From the NCBI GenBank assembly GCA_964030785.1, contig OZ034968.1:29315686-29379685 (forward strand): DNA of 64,000 nucleotides, given 5' to 3'. The translations under genes and the position numbers were made by a program. This DNA comes from Siderastrea siderea (taxonomy: Eukaryota; Cnidaria; Anthozoa; Scleractinia; Rhizangiidae). Positions 61,857 to 64,000 of the stretch are shown here, piece after piece; positions within the stretch are counted from its first letter, which is position 1, and each line of letters starts with the position of its first letter. The notes beneath the pieces were generated by a model, which was given only the letters and a program-made list of their open reading frames with translations, was not told the DNA's origin and made no database searches.

Positions 61857-61957
61857 TCTCAGTAGGTAAATAGGCCCTACTTTAGCCGCTTCCATGCGTT
61901 AAATTTGATACTGATTAGATCCGCTTAGATGCAGTTAATTTTGAGCGAATCGGGTGT
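61857..61957 (-). repeat. Proposed right terminal inverted repeat of the KDZ element
   Basis: On the minus strand it reads GCGGATCTAATCAG, GGAAGCGGCTAAAGTAGGG, CCTATTTACCTACTGAGA going inward, as in the left copy at 34574-34671. Its inner edge is 60 bp from the transposase ATG, so it probably contains the promoter. Its outer edge is about 58 bp from the ATG of the apolipoprotein-L-like gene. Confidence 0.6.
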
Positions 61958-62014
61958 GCACCGTTCAGACGCCTCGATATTCTCTTTGAGAGAGTTTTCT
62001 ATTCACCATCAGAC

Positions 62015-64000
62015 ATGTGGTTACCTGGAGTTTTCCTTGGCCTCGTGATAATCGTTGTGATAGCACTGTTTGTGCTAAATCAGATGTCCTCGGAAAGTAA
62101 GTTGGTTTCTTCAATTTTACGAGTGATGCACATCGTATGTCCTTCAGATCAAATCCAACGTTTCTCGTGATCAGACTGAAGAATTCCAATACTCTGACTT
62201 CAATAAGACTCTTCGATAGAACAGCCAGAATTATATAGTATTTTGTTTGCATCATCAAGAGTAAAACACCCGGAGATAAATAACAAAAACCCGTCGCTGA
62301 GATGATCAGCCTTGCTGACATCCACGAGGCATGCATCCCCGCGCAACAAAGGAATTATATTTTGCATCTAATTTGCTTTAAATTACAATGTGCAGTGTTC
62401 ATTCAAATTTGCCAAATCTTGTTCAAAACGACAGACTAAATTAAGTAAAACATGACCTCAGGTCGGAGACAAATCATACAAAGTAAAATAGTCGTTTATT
62501 ATAAAGACACAAAGTAAGATACTATATTAAAGATTCCACGAGGATTCGAGATTGTTGACGTGTTGAGAGATTTTGTGTCTTGAATGTGTTTCAGTAACAG
62601 TATTAATCAATCGGACAGTCTATCTGTGTATTTAGAGTTGCTTCTGACCAGGCTACCTTTTCTGACAAAAAATCAAACATAAAGCGCAAATGTTATCTTG
62701 ACTGTATAATGACCCTGAGGGAATCTGGGTTTTTCCCGAACGGAAAACGTCAACTTGGTTGGTTTTCTGCAATCATCAAGTGTCTGTCACGCCAAGCTAC
62801 GTTATTGCTTTCTTATGCTGCGCGATTAAATATTGCAAGAATTCCCATCGGCCTGGTTAATAAATTCAAAAGGAGAACGAAGAGTGTGCATTCTACAGAT
62901 TCTGATTCTAGCGCACGACACAAAGGGCGAGGGAAAGTGAAAGTGGCCATCTGCTATAACGCTATTTTTTCCGTTTTTTTTTTCTTTCCAAATTGGTCAT
63001 AATAAATTACGTGTCACGATTTCCCCTTTGTGACCTTATTTTATTTACTGTGGCAAGTTCCAAGAAACTTGGAACTTGACACGAAGGAGGAGAAATCAAA
63101 TATGAAAATTAAATTCTTGGAGGCTGAATAAGGCCTGTGGCCATTTTCCCACTCACACGAAGCCTCTCCTCCTCGTTTTGTGCGCTTTAAGGTAGTACCA
63201 CATGTAGTTAAAAAAATGTATAGTTTATGCTCGGGATTGAAAAATGAAAGCCATAATTGATTTTTTTTTTAATGACCAACATTTAACAACAAATAAACCT
63301 TGCTTTGTCTTAGATGAGCCAAGATGGGATGATCTGAATCAGGAAGAAATGCAGCAACTAGTTGAAGAGGTTCAAGAAGTTGCAGGACATGTCGATGCAA
63401 TGAACGTTTCTTTAGAGAATGCTGTGAAAAACCTCCGGGCTGCTGCTGAGTTTCTCGACAAGGTGTGGAAGGATTGCAAGGTAGCTTCTGCCGTCGGGAG
63501 CAGTGCCGGAATCACAGGTGGCGTACTGACAGTCTTGGGAGGTGTCGCGACGGTCATGACAGCGGGTGCTGCCACACCTCTGTTAATAGCGGGAACAGCA
63601 TTTGGGGTGGCGGGAGCTTGTACTAACCTGGGGACAAACGTCGTGGAAGCTTCCGCCAATTCAACTGTAGTTCAAGGAGCAGAGGAGGCCGTGGAAAACG
63701 CCAACCGCGCAATACAAACCGTCAGGGAGCGAATCAATAAGCTGAAAACCGGAAAAAGTCAGATCCGTTTGGTCTTTCTTGCTGGCCTGGCAATCAGAAT
63801 GTTCGGTAAAAACCACCTGGTGGTGGCCTTTATAAAGGACTTACTACGCACTGATCTGCTTACCAAAGTTCTTCCTTCCGTCACGAATGCATTACGGGCC
63901 GTGTCGGGATTAGCTGTAAGAGGTGGAGTGCAAGAGGTCGCCACTGTTGCAAGTAGAGGGCTCGTTGAGACCGCTTCAAGAGAGGTCGTCAGTGTTGGTG
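62015..64000 (+). CDS. Apolipoprotein-L-like membrane protein, 5' part
   Basis: Exon 1 (62015-62096) encodes MWLPGVFLGLVIIVVIALFV, a signal-anchor membrane helix, and ends in a good donor. Exon 2 starts at 63314 in matching phase (one base plus two) and stays open to the window edge, for about 256 residues so far. It shows the apolipoprotein L pattern: an acidic helical lead-in, then GSSAGITGGVLTVLGGVATV, TAGAATPLLIAGTAFGVAG and NLGTNVVEASANST, two glycine/alanine-rich hydrophobic segments. Known APOL proteins are ion-channel or membrane-remodelling proteins linked to innate immunity and cell death. The cnidarian function is not known. The 1.2-kb intron holds no recognisable element. The gene continues beyond the window. 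Confidence 0.85.

Larger units (their letters stand above)
34574..61957. mobile_element. Candidate giant two-gene KDZ transposon, about 27.4 kb
   Basis: Inverted copies of a ~100-bp sequence lie at 34574-34671 and 61857-61957. Two convergent spliced genes start just inside them: a homeodomain/HMG-box-like gene on the plus strand (ATG 34810) and a KDZ transposase gene on the minus strand (ATG 61797). KDZ transposons of animals are known to be large and to have inverted ends, so this arrangement fits. The 44.4-54.8 kb centre is packed with secondary insertions and repeats. No target-site duplication could be found, and internal insertions make the original size smaller. Inference from the inverted ends plus gene arrangement. 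Confidence 0.55.

Noticed and set aside
62709..63002. 97-residue frame in the APOL-like intron as an additional exon
   Set aside because: No splice sites in matching phase; exon 1 at 62015-62096 joins exon 2 at 63314 directly in phase.

Overview
The window looks like nuclear DNA of an anthozoan cnidarian, most likely a stony coral. It is AT-rich, with intron-containing genes, a death-effector-domain gene, an apolipoprotein-L-like gene, and dense families of hairpin MITEs, tRNA-derived SINEs and LTR, LINE and DNA transposons. This assignment is inference. All exon models were read by eye from splice sites and reading phase.

Layout. 2.3-14.5 kb holds the 3' part of a minus-strand tetratricopeptide-repeat (TPR) gene with phase-consistent exons. 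15.9-25 kb is a stack of nested elements: an old LTR element's gag, split by a MITE-like repeat, which is split by a complete 7.58-kb LTR element (identical-length 134-bp LTRs, GGGAG target duplication), which is split by a 3-kb insertion that carries another MITE. 25.5-34 kb is non-coding and repeat-rich: an inverted SINE pair, a 1.36-kb element with a 9-bp target duplication, a 1.25-kb inverted-repeat element and a 1.78-kb foldback element. At 34.2-34.5 kb lies exon 1 of a minus-strand DED protein gene.

The most interesting part is 34.57-61.96 kb. Related ~100-bp sequences lie at the two ends in inverted orientation. Just inside them start two convergent spliced genes. The left one (plus strand, 7 exons, 485 aa) encodes a homeodomain-like plus HMG-box-like protein of unknown family. 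The right one (minus strand, 14 exons, about 900 aa) encodes a KDZ (Kyakuja-Dileera-Zisupton) transposase with its cysteine cluster and likely D-D-E residues. I propose that the whole stretch is a roughly 27-kb, two-gene KDZ transposon. Its middle is filled with later insertions: a nested hAT-type element, hairpin MITEs, a degenerate tandem array, LINE fragments, and a broken opposite-strand copy of the KDZ gene that was itself hit by a Mutator-like foldback element.

Outside the proposed ends, the DED gene (minus) and an apolipoprotein-L-like gene (plus, from 62.0 kb and cut by the window edge) run away from the element, as if it had inserted between two head-to-head host genes. No rRNA, functional tRNA, CRISPR or prokaryotic-type operon was seen.
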